Shown here piece by piece: positions 21,013 through 35,400 of a stretch of 64,000 nt of DNA. The DNA is from Istiophorus platypterus (taxonomy: Eukaryota > Chordata > Actinopteri > Istiophoriformes > Istiophoridae), in assembly GCA_016859345.1 (NCBI GenBank), contig CM029128.1, positions 17,962,104 to 18,026,103 on the forward strand. Direction: 5' to 3'. Both the position numbers and the translations under genes were made by a program. Under the pieces are notes generated by a model, which saw only the letters and a list, made by a program, of their open reading frames with translations, was not told the DNA's origin and did not search any database. Positions within the stretch are counted from its first letter, which is position 1, and every line of letters begins with the position of its first letter.

Positions 21013-24000
21013 GCAATAGGCGATCAGCACCACGGAGAGTTCCCCCGAAGTCACACCCAGTCCAACAATGCGGGGCGCTGTCCCTTCAGCACCCGCGCCC
21101 ACGCGCCAGGCGCTCCTTCGCGCTCAGCGTCCTTATTCTTAGTTTCAGTTCCAGCTGTTTGGCTTAATAACAGCTGCCAGAAATATCTACCGGGGGGGGG
21201 GGGTGGACTCACATGTCAGGCACACACGACATGGGGACACGCTCCTGTTCTCCAATTGGCAGATCTAATGGCGAATAGCGTGTATGCGAAAGTATTTTTT
21301 AACTTTTTTTCTTGTGCATTTATTGTTTTAGTTGTGGTGCACGTTTTGATAGGCTGAGCCGTCATCACCAAGTCATTTGAGCCCCTGGTAGATGGCTCCG
21401 AAAATTAGTTATAACGTGAAATGTTCGCATCTAAAGAAGAAACAATCAAAGCAGTTGTTATTCATCAGGAGTTTCTCACTCAAAAACTCAGCTAGTAGTA
21501 TCAGGCCACACTCCTCCACACAGGCCAAACTCCAGTGTTACTAACTTTAAACAATAGTTTATTGTTTATCTCCAGCATAGCTGTTTGGACATATCTGTTT
21601 ACTCCCCATCAGCAGTGACTATAGCAACCAAGGGCCCTCAGAAGATGAGACAGACAGAGCGACCGGTAGAAGAGTAAACAGCAGAGAAAAGCAGTGGGTT
21701 CTGTTTCAGTAGGACAAAGGTCTCTCTTTGATCTTCATACATAGTTGTATATGCAGGTGATTTGATTCAGTGAATAATGACCTGACTTGGACCTGTGGTC
21801 TAGTGACCTGTGAGTCTGTTCGGGTTTTCATGTGCCCTGCTTTAGACCGGTGAACTAGTTAACTCTCTTTGATGCATCAAGCTTCAATAAATGCTTCTGC
21901 TTAGAGATCTTCCAAAAAACCTCTTCCTTCAGCTCAAAAGATTTTCATCACATAATGCACCTGCAGCCAGGCTCCTATGCCACATGGCTACAGTATACTA
22001 CATGTTGGATGTATATTCAGTATGTACATGTTTTTTACAGCCTTAAAAAAAAGGAAAGAAAACATACTCACCCAATTCTGTGTTTTTAACCACAAAATGA
22101 TCCTGAAATCATTCTTAAAGCTTTGTCATCCTCAGTTGCACAACTGTAATTATCAAGCACATTGTAATCACATTATTAATGTATCATAGCTGGAGCAGAA
22201 AATATCATAATGTATCAACATGTATCATGAATCTATTATTTCATATGAATGTTACTGGAGTGTAATTACTGTATTTATTTGCTTTTAAATATCCTCATAA
22301 GCCTTATGATCTCAGAATAACATCATGTGGCATCAGAAAATATCCCTATGACATTAGATCAGAAAATTTAATAAGCTATAATATAACTTTTGTTTTAATT
22401 CAGCTCTTATTTAGCAAAAAAATGTGTCTTGGCCAAGAAGACAACATAAAGATAGAACAAAAACACAGATATAGGTCATGAACATCATCCTACATGATGG
22501 GGTCATTAGGATATTAAAGACCTAAACATAAAATTATCATGTCAGGGACTTTATAAATTCTGAATTATGGGCAATCTGCCACATTATAATTGAGTAAAGT
22601 CACATGGACAGATCGTTTTAAAGGAGCTATGACAACCAGTACAACTCTCTGTCCTGTTCACATTTACCTTCATGAACTCACCACATTGTACAGGCTAAAG
22701 TTGGGTTTCTCTCCTAAACAATGGTCATCGGCATGAATTATGAATTGTAATGGACGTTTTTTCCATTTTGAGTTGAGCTTTACAGAGAATAGATGCTGTG
22801 AGGTATAAATAAATCAGTGCTGCATGGTGATCAATAAGAACAGGCAACAACTGCTTAGTCTAACACACATTGTTAACTCCTGACTCACATTGTAACAGAC
22901 AAAAGCTCTCTCACACAAGTGGCCATGGAAAACATTTTAACACTGAGTTCATGTTAGCCCAGTTTCCATAACAACATGGTGGGAAGCAAATGGCTTTGCT
23001 GCTACTATTTCCTCTCCCAGAGGGCCCTGAGGGCCGCTGTATGTGCGTGTGTGTCTGTGTTTGTGTGTGGGTGGGTGGGTGTCTGCAGGAGTGGCCAACA
23101 AAATCTGAATGTCAAAGGTGGATTCAGAGGAGTGAAAACATTGAAGGTGCAGCCACAACCAAAGGCCGACGCAGTGCACTGACCCCCTACACACATCCAC
23201 CCTTGCTGCCGCTTCTCGCTGAACTACCCCCCCACAAAATATAACTAACTTCCCGAGCGGAGACAAGGGGGAATTTTAGATAATTAGAGAGGAAAGTTGG
23301 CGGCGTGCCCGATAAACAGTTGGAGGAGGCAGAGGAGGGGGGGTCTGGCCTCTGGACAGGAAGGGCACGGTCTAGGCATCCAGGAACAGATGTAGGACAA
23401 GTAGCAAGATCAGCAGTATGAATGGATTCTCTGATCAGCTGCTCCTTGTGAAAACATGCTAGAACTGTCCACTGGATTAGACTGTCAGCTCAGTGCAGTT
23501 CAGGTTACACTGTGGTTTGTTGTCAGCCTGAGAGAAGCCAATTTAATATTAATTAATATTGTATCACAATACCTGCTGGATTTTGCACAGAAACAGATCC
23601 AAATATTTAGCTTCAAGAAGCTGCTGCTAATGTTTCAAAGGAAAACAAAACCAAAAAAGGTCAGGATTTGATAGAATAGAATAGAAACACCACTTGTTTT
23701 CCGCCCTGAACACAAATGGATTGACCTGCTCAGGGGCCCCCTGGGTCAAACATGAGCTGTGGGCCCCCAGTGTAACTTTCAGTGCCATTACATTAGCCAG
23801 GTCTCCCTCGTAAAAGGGGTTTCTAACTTCAACGAGACTATTTACCTGGTCAAATAGAGGTTAAATAAAATCCTAAAAACAAAAATGACCCCAAACCGAC
23901 TGTCACAAAGAGAAGGTCAGACTTCAGGGGCCCCTGCCTGTCTGACGCCCAGCTGCCCACCTTGCATGTTAGATAATCCAGATTTGTCCCTGACAGTCCT

Positions 24001-24919
24001 GACATATACAGATGTGCATTAATATTGTTCAGGTCACTCTACCGGTGTGGTCCAAATGTCTCTCTCACTATTCTACCGGCAACACTAACGACATTCCCAC
24101 CAGACTCAGCTGTGCTTTGTGTTTAGCGGTGATGAGCAAATGTTAGCACGTATGTTAGCATGTCGCTTCCTGCTAGGTGATGAGTGGAGTTGAGTGAGGA
24201 AGCAAGACACAGCAGAGACCAACCAGCCCTACCAGAACAGATATTCATGTCAAATACACACAGTCAGATTCACTAAAACTGCTTTCTCTGTATTTTCTGG
24301 CTGTAATTGTATCTGGAATTTGTATATTCCGCTTTAGATATTAAAGCTTTATAAATAAAGCATGAGTGCAGCTAATATTTCACACTGACTACACACAACA
24401 GCATCTAAAGAGTTCACTCTGGTACATGAGCACTCTGAGTACAATGAATTATTACTGATGGACAGGCTGTCGATACTCAGACCACAGCCTGTCTCTATCT
24501 GGCATTTAGCGCTGCTGCAGTGTAGCAGTAGTGCTGCTGAATCCGGAGGAGATGAGGAGCAACGTCTCTTCTCAAGAGGGTCGAGACGGGAGCTGGCCAC
24601 CACCCTGTAACCCATGGTAACGCCATCAGCTGCAGTGGGAGGAGCTTACGTGTCTCAGTGTGTCTGGATTGGCTGGGAACAGGTGTTCTGAGGTTCCATA
24701 TAGGGAAGATGGAGGAGGACTGCAGGAGGCATTGTTTAAGAGGACACAGGGTTTGGGCCGAGGGTGGTGGGGGCTTGTTTACCTGATCAAAACTGTAAAC
24801 AGTAACATAATTCATCGTTTATGTAATATTCATAGCATGTTCTGTTCTTTTTGTAAACCTGGATTAGGCGAACTTTTGACCTGTAAATCCACTGTATTAT
24901 TTAGGTTAAATGTCCATTT

Positions 24920-24920
<1 letters not shown>

Positions 24921-24963
<43 letters not shown>
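24921..24963. repeat. (AC)21 microsatellite
   Basis: Perfect acac run in the dpysl2-bnip3l intergenic region. Confidence 0.97.
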
Positions 24964-24965
<2 letters not shown>

Positions 24966-25287
24966 CACATCAACCTAAATCAATAAAATTATATATATTA
25001 ACCCAACATGAAGCTGCGTTGCACTTTTTTAATTTCTTGTATAATTTCTTCAGTTTAGTTAGACCATCTCCCCTTTTTGACTTATTGCACTGATATTAAT
25101 TAATGCCTCATCGTCTTATCTGTTTCACACATCTCTGCCTGTTTTCTAATGAGAATAACAACAGGTTTAACCTTCCTTTTTTCTTTTGTCACCAGGCAAC
25201 CAGCTGGGCACGAAACCACAACCTGTTGTTGTAGCACTACAGTTTTTGCATGGATTAAACAAATGTAACATAGTGTGCTGGTGGGCA

Positions 25288-25390
25288 AATTCTGTTACCT
25301 TCAGACGGATCAGGGCTAGCTGTTTCCACCTATTTCCAGTCTCGGTGCTAAGCTAAGCTAACCAGCTGCTGTCTCTGCTGTCATATATAC
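25288..25390 (+). repeat. half copy of palindromic MITE-like repeat, copy 3
   Basis: Contains ttccagtctcggtgctaagc, taagctaaccagctgctgtc and catatatacc. These match the right arm and tail of the copies at 1.2-1.6 and 8.7-9.06 kb; the left arm is missing. Confidence 0.7.
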
Positions 25391-27500
25391 CAAGCAGACT
25401 AGCAAACCAACTTTATTTTGCTTTGTGCTCAGATTTTATTCCTTGTTTACCAGCAGCCAAAACAAACCTCTATAAAACATGTTTTACTGTATGATTTAAG
25501 CTTAATCAAGTGTGTGGCAGAGTGTATCCGTATCCATGTACACTGCAGCGATGTTATATGTAAGTCGCTTGAATATACTGGGATGATCAATTGTTGGCAG
25601 GAAAACATGCAAACAAACTCAAGTGGAATTACTGAATAATAACTAAGCTATGTGACAGAAATAGTGAGTTATGGGAACAATTGGACAATAATGTGAAAAA
25701 AGCATGGTTTCTGAAATTCTAGAAAACAACAAATAGATGAATTAAATGAACATTCAAAAGGAAATAACCAAAGTCGGTAATGCAGAGCATCCGCCACTGG
25801 AGTGCAGTGCTTCCCCAGAACAACAGATTACCTTCTGTCCTCTATGAGAAGTGTGTACAGGGGGAAAGACACTGAGGCCATGGCCTCACCAGCAGTTTCA
25901 AATGGCTAAAACCAGTGCCGAAGTTGGGTCTTCCTGAAGGTCTCTCTGCTCTGGTTTCAGCCAGCTAAAGCATCTGGGTCACACAAGGTCCACAGTTTGA
26001 TGGATGAGGCTTCTGCACAGAACAGCTCGACGCTTCTGGAAACATTATTTTAAACAAACTCTAAACAAAGAGGTTTTGTTAGAGCAGGGTAAATGATGAC
26101 AATTAATCTCTACCCTTTAAGTGCTGTTGTTCGGAAGACTACCCTCCTCTTAATTCGGCTGCTTTTTTCAAAATGATCTAACTTCCCACTGTAACTGTAA
26201 AGCAGAGCTCTGAGGAATTTCCAGCGAGATAGGAAATGTCTTGTGATTTCCTGCGACCTTCGGCGCCTCAGGCCATTTGCTGCGCGTGCTAACTGACCAG
26301 ACAAGCACAGAGCTTCTGCTGCTTCATACTTGACTCACATCCATAACAACAGGCTGTGGGACTGTGCCAGCTGCTGAGTGTGATGGGGTGTAGAAGCAAG
26401 TGGAAAAACAAAACACTTTAAGACTTTTAACAATTAACAAGATGATATAAAATGAAAATATAAAAGAATGTGGTGTTTTACACTGAATTATTTTCACAAC
26501 TTTTACCTCAAATTCTTTCTTAGCAGATGGGGTTCGCCAAATGTTATGAATCGTGTGTAAACATTTTCTGTCCACATTAAGGACTGAGGACTTGATCACT
26601 CAGTGCTGATAACTTGCATCATTTATAACTATCATTATTTTATGTAAAAAAGTTAATTAAAAAAAAATATTTATAAAAGTATGAAAATATACATGGCTGA
26701 AGGCCCTAAGGATCCAACCTTTAAGATTAAACAAAAGAAAATTTGAAACATCTTTAAATTTATGAATTTAAAGGCACTTTTATCAAAGTGAGATCCTTCA
26801 ATTTTCCTGAAACCTTTCAGAGATTGAATATTTCCTGTGGGAGATTGACAGTAATTTATACAGGTGTCAGAATTTAAAAAGCTACACTCAGATTAGCTTC
26901 ATTCAGGTAATGTTTAATGACAAAATGTTTATCATTTTTTCCAATGTAGTGGGGAAAAAAGAAAATTAAAGCAAATGCATCATTACAATAACTACTGTTA
27001 GACCATCACAGTCTTGGGGGAATCTCTTCCCACACCTTCCATTCCTATTCACATCAGGCCCTGCCATCAACAATACAGTTTTATTTTCACACTTTTTAAA
27101 CATGCTCCAGATCTTGGCTCCCGCTGTGTGCATTGACAATCTTCCGCCAACATCAGGAAAAGCAATACAGACAGGAAAGAACAATCCACAATTTCAAATG
27201 TGGCACATACAAACACAGGCAGAGACATGGACGTCCCACAAAATATCAGTGCAGTATCTCTGTGGCTGAAATGTGGACAATGAAAGCGAAGCCAACACCC
27301 TGATGTGGTCACTCCTGGGGGGAAATAAAGTGTTAGAAGACGTTAAAAAAATAAATTAAAAAAAAAAAAAGCCAGCGCCCGCGTCAACGTTTATCAGACA
27401 GCTGTCAACAAGAGGAAAAGTAAGAGTAAACTCGGGTATTACAGATACTTTCCCTTCTTTATCTTCTACGTGGTGTTGAAAAATGACAGCCTGATGAAGT

Positions 27501-29443
27501 TCTCGCAGCAAGCTAAAAATTTATTTTCGCACATAGTTTTTTATTTGCTATATTAATGATTGTTTGTCAATTCTTTCCTTGCTCAATGACACTTGACACC
27601 AAAATGCACTTTTTGCAAAAAGGGACAAATCCTGATCCTCCCAACACACCAGATCTCTAGGAATTAGTCATGCATGGAATAAGTCTGCAGCAAAAATCAT
27701 ATTTCATGCAAGAACTTCAAGAGAGCTGGTGTTTGATGAGATCTGAACTTCAAAATCAAGATTATTTGTACGAAGTCTTGCTATGGAAGGTACAAAACAG
27801 ACCGCAGAACAACCTAAGAGATACTGCAGGAACGTGGACGTCTGATATCAAGCTTTTCAATTACTGGACATGCTAAGATTAGAGTACCTCAAGGAAAACA
27901 AATGTAAAAATGATCACCAGGTACCTTCAGCCGGTCCAAACTCAGACCAACCCCGGAGTCAGTTCCCTTCATCAGCAGCTTGAATATTTCTGCCTGTTTT
28001 GTTTGGAAATTTTGGCAAACGAGATGGAGTGTTAGGATGCAGGGCTGGCTACAAGACATTTCCTTATCAATAACAACTGCTCTGAAAACAAATGCTCCTA
28101 ATATCTTGAAAATAAAATTACTTGTAAAATAATCAAGTTAAGTTCAAGATTTAACTTCCAGGTTTTTATGAAATACCTTTAGCTCAATAAAAGTAAAATC
28201 AGCTAAACATCAGCTAAACAAATGTCTGTGCCTATTTATCGCATTTTTTTTTCAAGCTTTTTGGTTCCAAATCCTTTCTGATTACTTAAAAGACACTCCA
28301 GAAGGAAACAATCAGCACAGTTCCATGTAATATCCAGCCCCATCTGGAGTAAAAGTGAGCAGGAACTGACCATTCAGGGTAAATCCAGGTCTACGATATG
28401 TTGCAGACAGACCATGAGGCTCACCCGAAGGACAACATGGACACAAACAGTTTGGACAGACAATGGAACCTTTCTGGACCACAAAGCTCCGTTACCCAAG
28501 ATCCAACTCCAGAATACTGTGAGTGTACACAAGGAGAGGGACACACTTGCCTTCCTGCACAACACACACCTACCCCTGATTTCCAGTTATTGTCACTTTG
28601 CAAAATATTCATTCAGCGGCAGAACTGTATTGATTCTAAAATTTCTACTTTTTCCTGTCATAGAAAAGGTGAAAATAGTCACATAAGTCTCTCTCTCTTC
28701 TGGCAGACACAGCCAGAGACTCCCCAGTGCAATTCATGAGCGCTTGTGGTTTGGGTGGCCACTATGGTAACTCCTTTCATTACAACTTATCAGTAAACCA
28801 CCGCTGTTGTGAAATAAATTTTAAAAAAAGGAAAAAAAAGGCAATACTACTTAAAGATGATGAACAAATTGGCTACTTTCAAAAAGGCATGATCACATTT
28901 TCAGTTCGTGTAGCCAACTCTGGATTTTGGTCAAACCCTTTCAAGGTCGAGTGTTGGGCTACTCGTGTAGGTGGCACAATCTGTGGTCAGTTCTTAAACT
29001 GGACAGTCCTCCCTTGTTGTCAGATGATCAAAGGGCAACGGGGCAGTGTGTGTAGTAGAAGAGTTTGGTTTAATGCTGTGACCCTCCCTGAAAACCCACT
29101 CATTACAAACATTTGAACACAATTGCTGAGGAAAGGGAAATATGACCTTATTCATTCTTTGAAAAGCTTATACAAATGAGTGAAGGATATAGGGAGGGAA
29201 AGAAGGGGGGGGGGGGTATCCACAGACAATCAGAACGGTCAATCAAGAAAAAAAGGTGGGGAAGAAGGGGAGAAAGAGAAAAGGCAGATGCATTTCTCCT
29301 GAGAACATGTCATATCTCAGGGACGTGGAAGGGAAGCGGGGGCAGGCGGAGGAAGAGGGACGGGCGTTCATTCTTCTCGCGACAGCAAAGCTCTCTCCAA
29401 CAACTCGTGGCCACTTCTCAGGCACTTTTCTTCAGTTTCGGCT
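27501..29443 (-). other. bnip3l: probable bnip3l 3' UTR
   Basis: Sequence following the bnip3l stop codon on the minus strand. The first AATAAA signals on that strand are at 27545-27540 and 27525-27520, about 1.9 kb after the stop; another is at 27085-27080. Vertebrate BNIP3L has a long 3' UTR, so this extent is plausible. The end is inferred and no transcript was seen. Open frames here are not recognised. Confidence 0.45.
27520..27545 (-). terminator. candidate paired poly(A) signals for bnip3l
   Basis: Two AATAAA hexamers lie 20 bp apart on the minus strand (27545-27540 and 27525-27520). They are the first such hexamers I find after the bnip3l stop codon. Confidence 0.4.
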
Positions 29444-29492
29444 TCAGAAAGAGCTGGCAGGTGGCGTGGTCAGCCTCTTTCCAATATAGACT
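29444..29492 (-). CDS. bnip3l: bnip3l exon 6 (last coding exon)
   Basis: The 49 coding nt start after acceptor ttttcag and encode VYIGKRLTTPPASSF, then TGA. This closes the helix (second Gly of GxxxG) and gives the short intermembrane-space tail. It is too short for ORF-length detection and was found by searching for the expected YIGKRL codons. Confidence 0.95.
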
Positions 29493-32400
29493 CTGAAAAG
29501 AAGGGACATGGGCAAAGACCAGTCAGAAATCACTGTCAAACATTGCAGTATGTGGTTTGGATGAGTAAAATTATAGAACTATTGTGACGGCAAAGAAAGT
29601 GTCCAGTAAAAGCGGAGGTCAAGAATCATCTTTCAACTAACCAAGTTACATTTATTGTTTATGCTGGGGGGGGGGGGGGGGTGGAGGACAGGGAATTTGA
29701 CTTATACAAATGTGTTGGCAATCGGTAAAAGAAAGGTTGTATTAAAGGGCACTTCTGAGTCTTAAGTGGATGTTAAGTCACATTCTTCATGTACATTAGG
29801 ATTAATTCTGTTTACATTGCACATTGTTTGTGGGGAATGAATATGTGGATTAAAGAATTGCTGAATGGAAACATAATGTCTGCATTTTCCACAGCAGACA
29901 TTTTGGCTTGGGGGGGGCCACAGCTGGAATTATTATTAAATAATGACGGCTATGTTCCATTACGTGTCCCGGGAAGCCTCTCCAGTGACGCAGCATCTAC
30001 AAAACCAAATCCTTAACTTGGCTCACCTACGTGTAATACAGCCTTCATTAATGTTACTGGTTACATCTTTGCTTATCCTGCTTTGAACTGGTAAAATACA
30101 TCTGCAAAGAAAAAGATCTATATAGGTAATTGAATCCCATTCATTTGAAAATAATAAAAAAAAAAAGAAGAGTGCTCTCATGTTAACAAGATTTAGAAAA
30201 AAGAAAAGCAAAACAACACATCTGGCAAAGCAAGGATGAAAAGGAGATCTGTCCGCACTCATCAAGCAAACACGTCAGTCAAATCCTAAAAATGAGGATG
30301 CCAGTCTCTTGTTTTTATCTTCATGTTCAATACAAACATGCGTCTTTTGTGCAATGTTTGGGAAAAGGTCGACTTGCATTTTTTATTTGAGTTCCACAAA
30401 TTAATGAAAAACATTTGTGAAAGAAATTCAACTCTGCTCTTTTTGTCACAAGTCTCTCATGTAATGTTGGTAAAAATTCAATCAATTTATGTGTCGTAGG
30501 GACATGGATTGTTGTCGGAAACCAATAGCTGACTAGATCTTTTGCCTTTATTCATTGATCTCTTCTAAAGAGTCAATCCCCACATTAAGCTGACTCGTTT
30601 TCTGGTTACATTCACTAACTGTAAACAAACACAATTTACATAGTGTATTCAAAGCCTGTCTCATAAAAACAAAGCATTATAAAATGCGTTGCTTTCATTG
30701 CAGACTTTAACCAGTTTGACATACAGAGGACATTGTTTTTGCAGGTAAATCACTTATTTGATGCATTAGCAATTTGCTTTTTTTCAGATCTGCATTTCTC
30801 CTGTTTTTTTTTCTTTGAAACATCAATAGCTGTCATTATGTTTTTGTAATTTACATAGCTTGAGTGGACTTACCAATAGGACATTAGTTCTCCAATATGC
30901 TAATTTTGCAATTACATAAATCCAGTGTTAATAGTTTGTCAAGGAATACTGATATCGGGTAATTATCATTGTATCTTTTTACAGCTTATACTCATTAAAA
31001 GTATAAGCAGGCTATGTCCACATACAGACAAACATGTAACATTAAGAAAAAGAGGAAACTCTAAAATTCCGTATACAAAAACAATTATGAAAAATGAATA
31101 GCCTTTTTTTCAAATAAAATCCCTACTAAAACAGTTACAGTTCTGTGGCAACACAACAGAAACTTATGATGTAACTGTATAAACCCCAGGAAGGCCAACA
31201 GGGATCATGTTGATGACACTCTCTGTCATATTGCAACACGTCCAAGATAAGACTGTTTCATTGCTGTAACATTATCAGGCTGAGGAGCCAGGATTATTGT
31301 AAAATGTGTTATTAGAAACAGAGAGTGCTCCCTGGGAGTGTTGGAGCTCACTATGAGACAGCAGGTGTGCAGCTTTTCAGTCTGCAGCTGCTCTGCCACT
31401 TTGTCAGACAGGGACATGGCTGACTTGCGTCTGCAGCCCTGCAGCTCCACCTGCTGGGGGATATGAATATCTCAGAAATATTAGTCAAAAATGAAATGAA
31501 AAATATGGGTTATTGAATAAAATTTGTTTTGAAATCTAAAAATATGAAGAACGTGTAACCGCGGAAAGCAAAACCTCTCAATATCAATACCCAAACCTTT
31601 GATAACATTAAATGCTTAGTTACCAGACATTAGAAAAACAACCAGTTCTCAAGTTTTGGCTTCAGTACAGTTTTAGTGTTCTGTGAAAATTTTGGATATC
31701 CACTCTGATAAGAATAAACCTCTGTGAACAACAAAGAACATCCGCAATATGTCCATATGAAGAGCTTTTCTCGTTTATTGAATGAACTGTCAGATATTGT
31801 AACTGGGCAGGTGATCTATGGCGTTTGTTTCTTACCCCAGCCCCAGGGCGAGGATGTGTGATAGTAGCAGCGAGGGGATGAAGACTTTGAGGAACTCGGC
31901 GGAGAAGATGCCTCCTTTCTTCATGGCCCCAGTCTTCCTCATGCTGAGCGTTACTGAGCGTCGAGGGTGACGGAAATGAAACTCCCTGCAACAAATCACA
32001 TTCACTTTAGACACAGCACAGTCAGACACCTGTCAATTAAAGGTAAACATACTCCAAGACATGTAACCATTAAGTCGTTTATGAAAAATGACGAATATTC
32101 TCTTGTTAAAAGCCTCTCAAATGTAAGAATTTGCTTCTGTTCTTTAGTTTTTCTATAATTGTACAGTGAATACCTCTTGTGTTTTGGACAAAGGTTTGTC
32201 TGAAAAAACAAGCAATTTGAAGGCATCACCTTAGGAAGTTGTGAAGGACAAATCAACTGATTAATCAATGATAATAATCACAATCCTAAACTCTACAGTA
32301 GATTTCAAAGCTGCCACCAAGACACCAATTACAAGAGCTGTAATTAGCTATTGAGTCTCACCTTCTATGAGAAGGAAAAAAGTATTGAATTTGGGTTTCT

Positions 32401-35400
32401 AGAGAGATGTCAGGGGTAGAGTTCCTCTTACTCCCTTACAGTCAAGTCTTTTATTTGAGGTCGTAATTTAGCTGCTGTAAGAGCAGTTAAATCTTTAGAT
32501 ACTTTAGTATGAAGAAAAAAATCCAGTCTTAGTCCAGTCCTCAGCCCATATATGTTTTCGACTTCAGCAACACAGAAGGCTGCTGATTACGTCGACAATT
32601 GTTGTAAACTGACACCAAAAACAAACACGTGACCCATGTTATTGCTGACGGCCCTTGACAGACTGGCTTGAAGAAGCTGCAGGTTCTTTTTGAGACGCTG
32701 AGTGATTACTCCCAAATCTGTGACATAATTTCATTTTTCTGTATTCCTCTAGAGAAATACTGAGGCTTCAGTTTTTAGACATGGCAGAATTTTTAAATTT
32801 TGTCAAGGACAAAATGGTCCATACAAAATAAAATGTGAAGGGCTTTCCCATGATTTTTGTCATACATAAAAAGCCACACTTCTGTAAATGAATTACCTTT
32901 CAAGATCAGTATCAGAGTTTCAGAGAAGATTTCTCCCAGTTGGCTTTATATCTGAGCATTAGACCAACTTTTTGCCATGATTACTAACCACATTCACAGG
33001 ACAATCAAGCATCTGTGTGTGTTTGGTTGCCATGGAAACATTACTCTGATGTTTACTGAGTTGAAACTTACTTGGGGGGAATGTTTTCCGGTCGACTAGA
33101 CCAGTCAGCAACCCAATCTGCGTCCTTCATTAGGATGTCCATGTCCCTCTCCTTGTCCAAGACGTCCTCTTCTGACTGGAGACATACACGCACACAAAAT
33201 TTAGCAACCCTGGCCTTTCACGAGATCAAAAGAAGAAAAATAAACGGTAATCCACACTGGGTGCAACAGCCATCACCATAGAAACTAAAGGCAGGCAGCA
33301 GTTGTCATTCACATGTGCCACTTCATGGCCAGTAGTCGAGGTTGCCATGGCAACAGACTGACGGAGAACCCTCAGAGGCACATGCGCCCTTACCTGGCTG
33401 TCTCTCCTGCCGGTCACGTCTACATCGAAGATGATCTGTCCGTCGTCCTGGGGACTGTGGGGGCGAGGAGGGCTGTAGGTGACGTCAAAACAATAAGTCA
33501 GAAGCTCTGTTGTCACGAAGTCAAAAACTTCCCTTATGAAAATTCTCATGTCTTAGTTAACAGGTTTAATACCATGGAAAATATCTGAAAATAGTTTGAT
33601 AGCACACTGGAAGTGTCATGATGTCATATCCACAGGATTTGATTTTTGAACTTGATTTATTAATCTATGAAATAAATCAAATCCAAGACATGAGAGGTTA
33701 AAGGAAAAAGACTTGTTTTCCAGCATAGTAAATAGATGTTTAAAAAGTTGCAAAAAAACTTAACATTAAAACAAAACCACAAAATCTTGTAATATCTGTA
33801 TTTAATACTTCTGGCAACATTAGTTACTTGGACACTTTAAAGTTAGTAATAGTCAGGACTAGTCCCCTAATCAGTTTATCAACAAAGATAACTATATTTG
33901 TCATCAACTTACGGTCTTTAAAATTTAAAGAACAGATATTCAACTTTGTGCAATATGACATCTGGGCTGGTCTCTAAGTGACAATGCCTGCTGGTGTTTA
34001 TGTTCCTGCTTATTTCAGATTAGCTTGTTGATTCAGAGTTTTCGGCTCAAATGCTTGGAAACATCCCCAGGTGACTCAATGACAGCTGACCGCCCTGCTC
34101 CCTGATGAACTCTGCTTTATCGCTGGCTCGCAGATTACACAAGCACATGATGTGGCTGCGATCTGAAGCGTCAGGATTTTTCTAACCGGCTGAATAAAAT
34201 GGGAGGCATCCTGCGACATATAACGTCATTTTATTTTTGGAAGCAAACTCAGCTCTTGAGCAGGTTTTGAGATGAAGTCAAAGCTGACTCAATATTTTGA
34301 GTAGTTTAGTCATGACAGATAAGCTACTCTATTCATTTTTCCATGGGAATACTAAGGAAAGTTGAGGATTTTGAAAAGCTAAGTCTAATAAACACCTCCT
34401 ATGAAAAGGTTTTTATGTTGAAGTTTCCACATTGAGCTTTTATTGAGTTATTAGATGACCAGCAATCTGGGCGTTCAGGCAGAGAGCATTTGGCATAAAA
34501 GTTAGGCTGGCAAGCTACACAACACCGCTGTTTTCATTGCATCTGAAGGATCATCATTTTCTGTTTCTACCGGTTCTCACGAAAAAAAAAAAAGACACCG
34601 AGGTTGTGGTTCCTGCTCCTCCTCCCACAACAAGGCCAAAGAGCGAATGACTACAGGAAAGATTTCAAAAAAATGTTTAATTTGCACTGGAATTTTTTTC
34701 CCCTCAAATTTTACATGGATTTTGTTTAATCAAAAGCTAAAAATAATAAACTCTACCTACAACACAACAGAAACAGTAGTTCATGGGATGAAGAGTGGAG
34801 AGGCAACCTAATAAGGTTTGGCAAAAGTTGACTTTATGACTTAAATGTAGTTCACACACAGCCTTAACAGTTAGCATTCATTAAAAATATGTGTTATGTG
34901 TAAATCTTGCCGGTTCAGTTCTATTACTTATTTTCTACTATTACACCATCCATTAAGAGGGGGGCAGGGGTCCTTCGAGACTTTACACTGGCCTTGTTAA
35001 CAAATGGAGACAGTAAGATAGTAGGGAGGAGTTTCTACATATCCTAGAGCTTCACATGAGATCCAGGGTTATAATTATGTTGTTTGTTTTGGCTTTATTT
35101 CTAAAATCAACAGTGCTGTGTCTTCTGAAACATGCTGCTCCAAACTGAGTGGAAGTCAAGAGGAACCTTAGACAAGAACCAACTACCAGCTATAAAGACA
35201 AGCTTTTCTGAATCTAAGAACTTATGACATTCTCTGAACATTTCTACTGTGGTGTAAATTCCAGTGTCAATTGTATTTACGTAAACATCTGTAACTTTTT
35301 TCTATGTTATTTATGCAGTCTATTTACACGTGTTGCATTCAAATTCTTTTCCTACAAGGTTAAGTTCAGATACTAAACAGTATCCCTCGAGGTACTAGAG

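Larger units (their letters stand above)
20901..27500. other. intergenic region between dpysl2 and bnip3l
   Basis: No conserved exon was recognised on either strand. In mammals PNMA2 lies here, but nothing resembling it was seen. Contents are AT-rich unique-looking DNA (21.4-22.95 kb), a mixed GC patch with GT/G repeats (22.98-23.35 kb), a (CA)n tract at 24921-24963 and a half MITE at 25.29-25.39 kb. Confidence 0.6.

Noticed and set aside
22180..22600. Possible conserved enhancer (TAATTA-rich AT sequence) in the intergenic region
   Set aside because: Homeobox-like words are expected in AT-rich DNA. Without an alignment there is no support.
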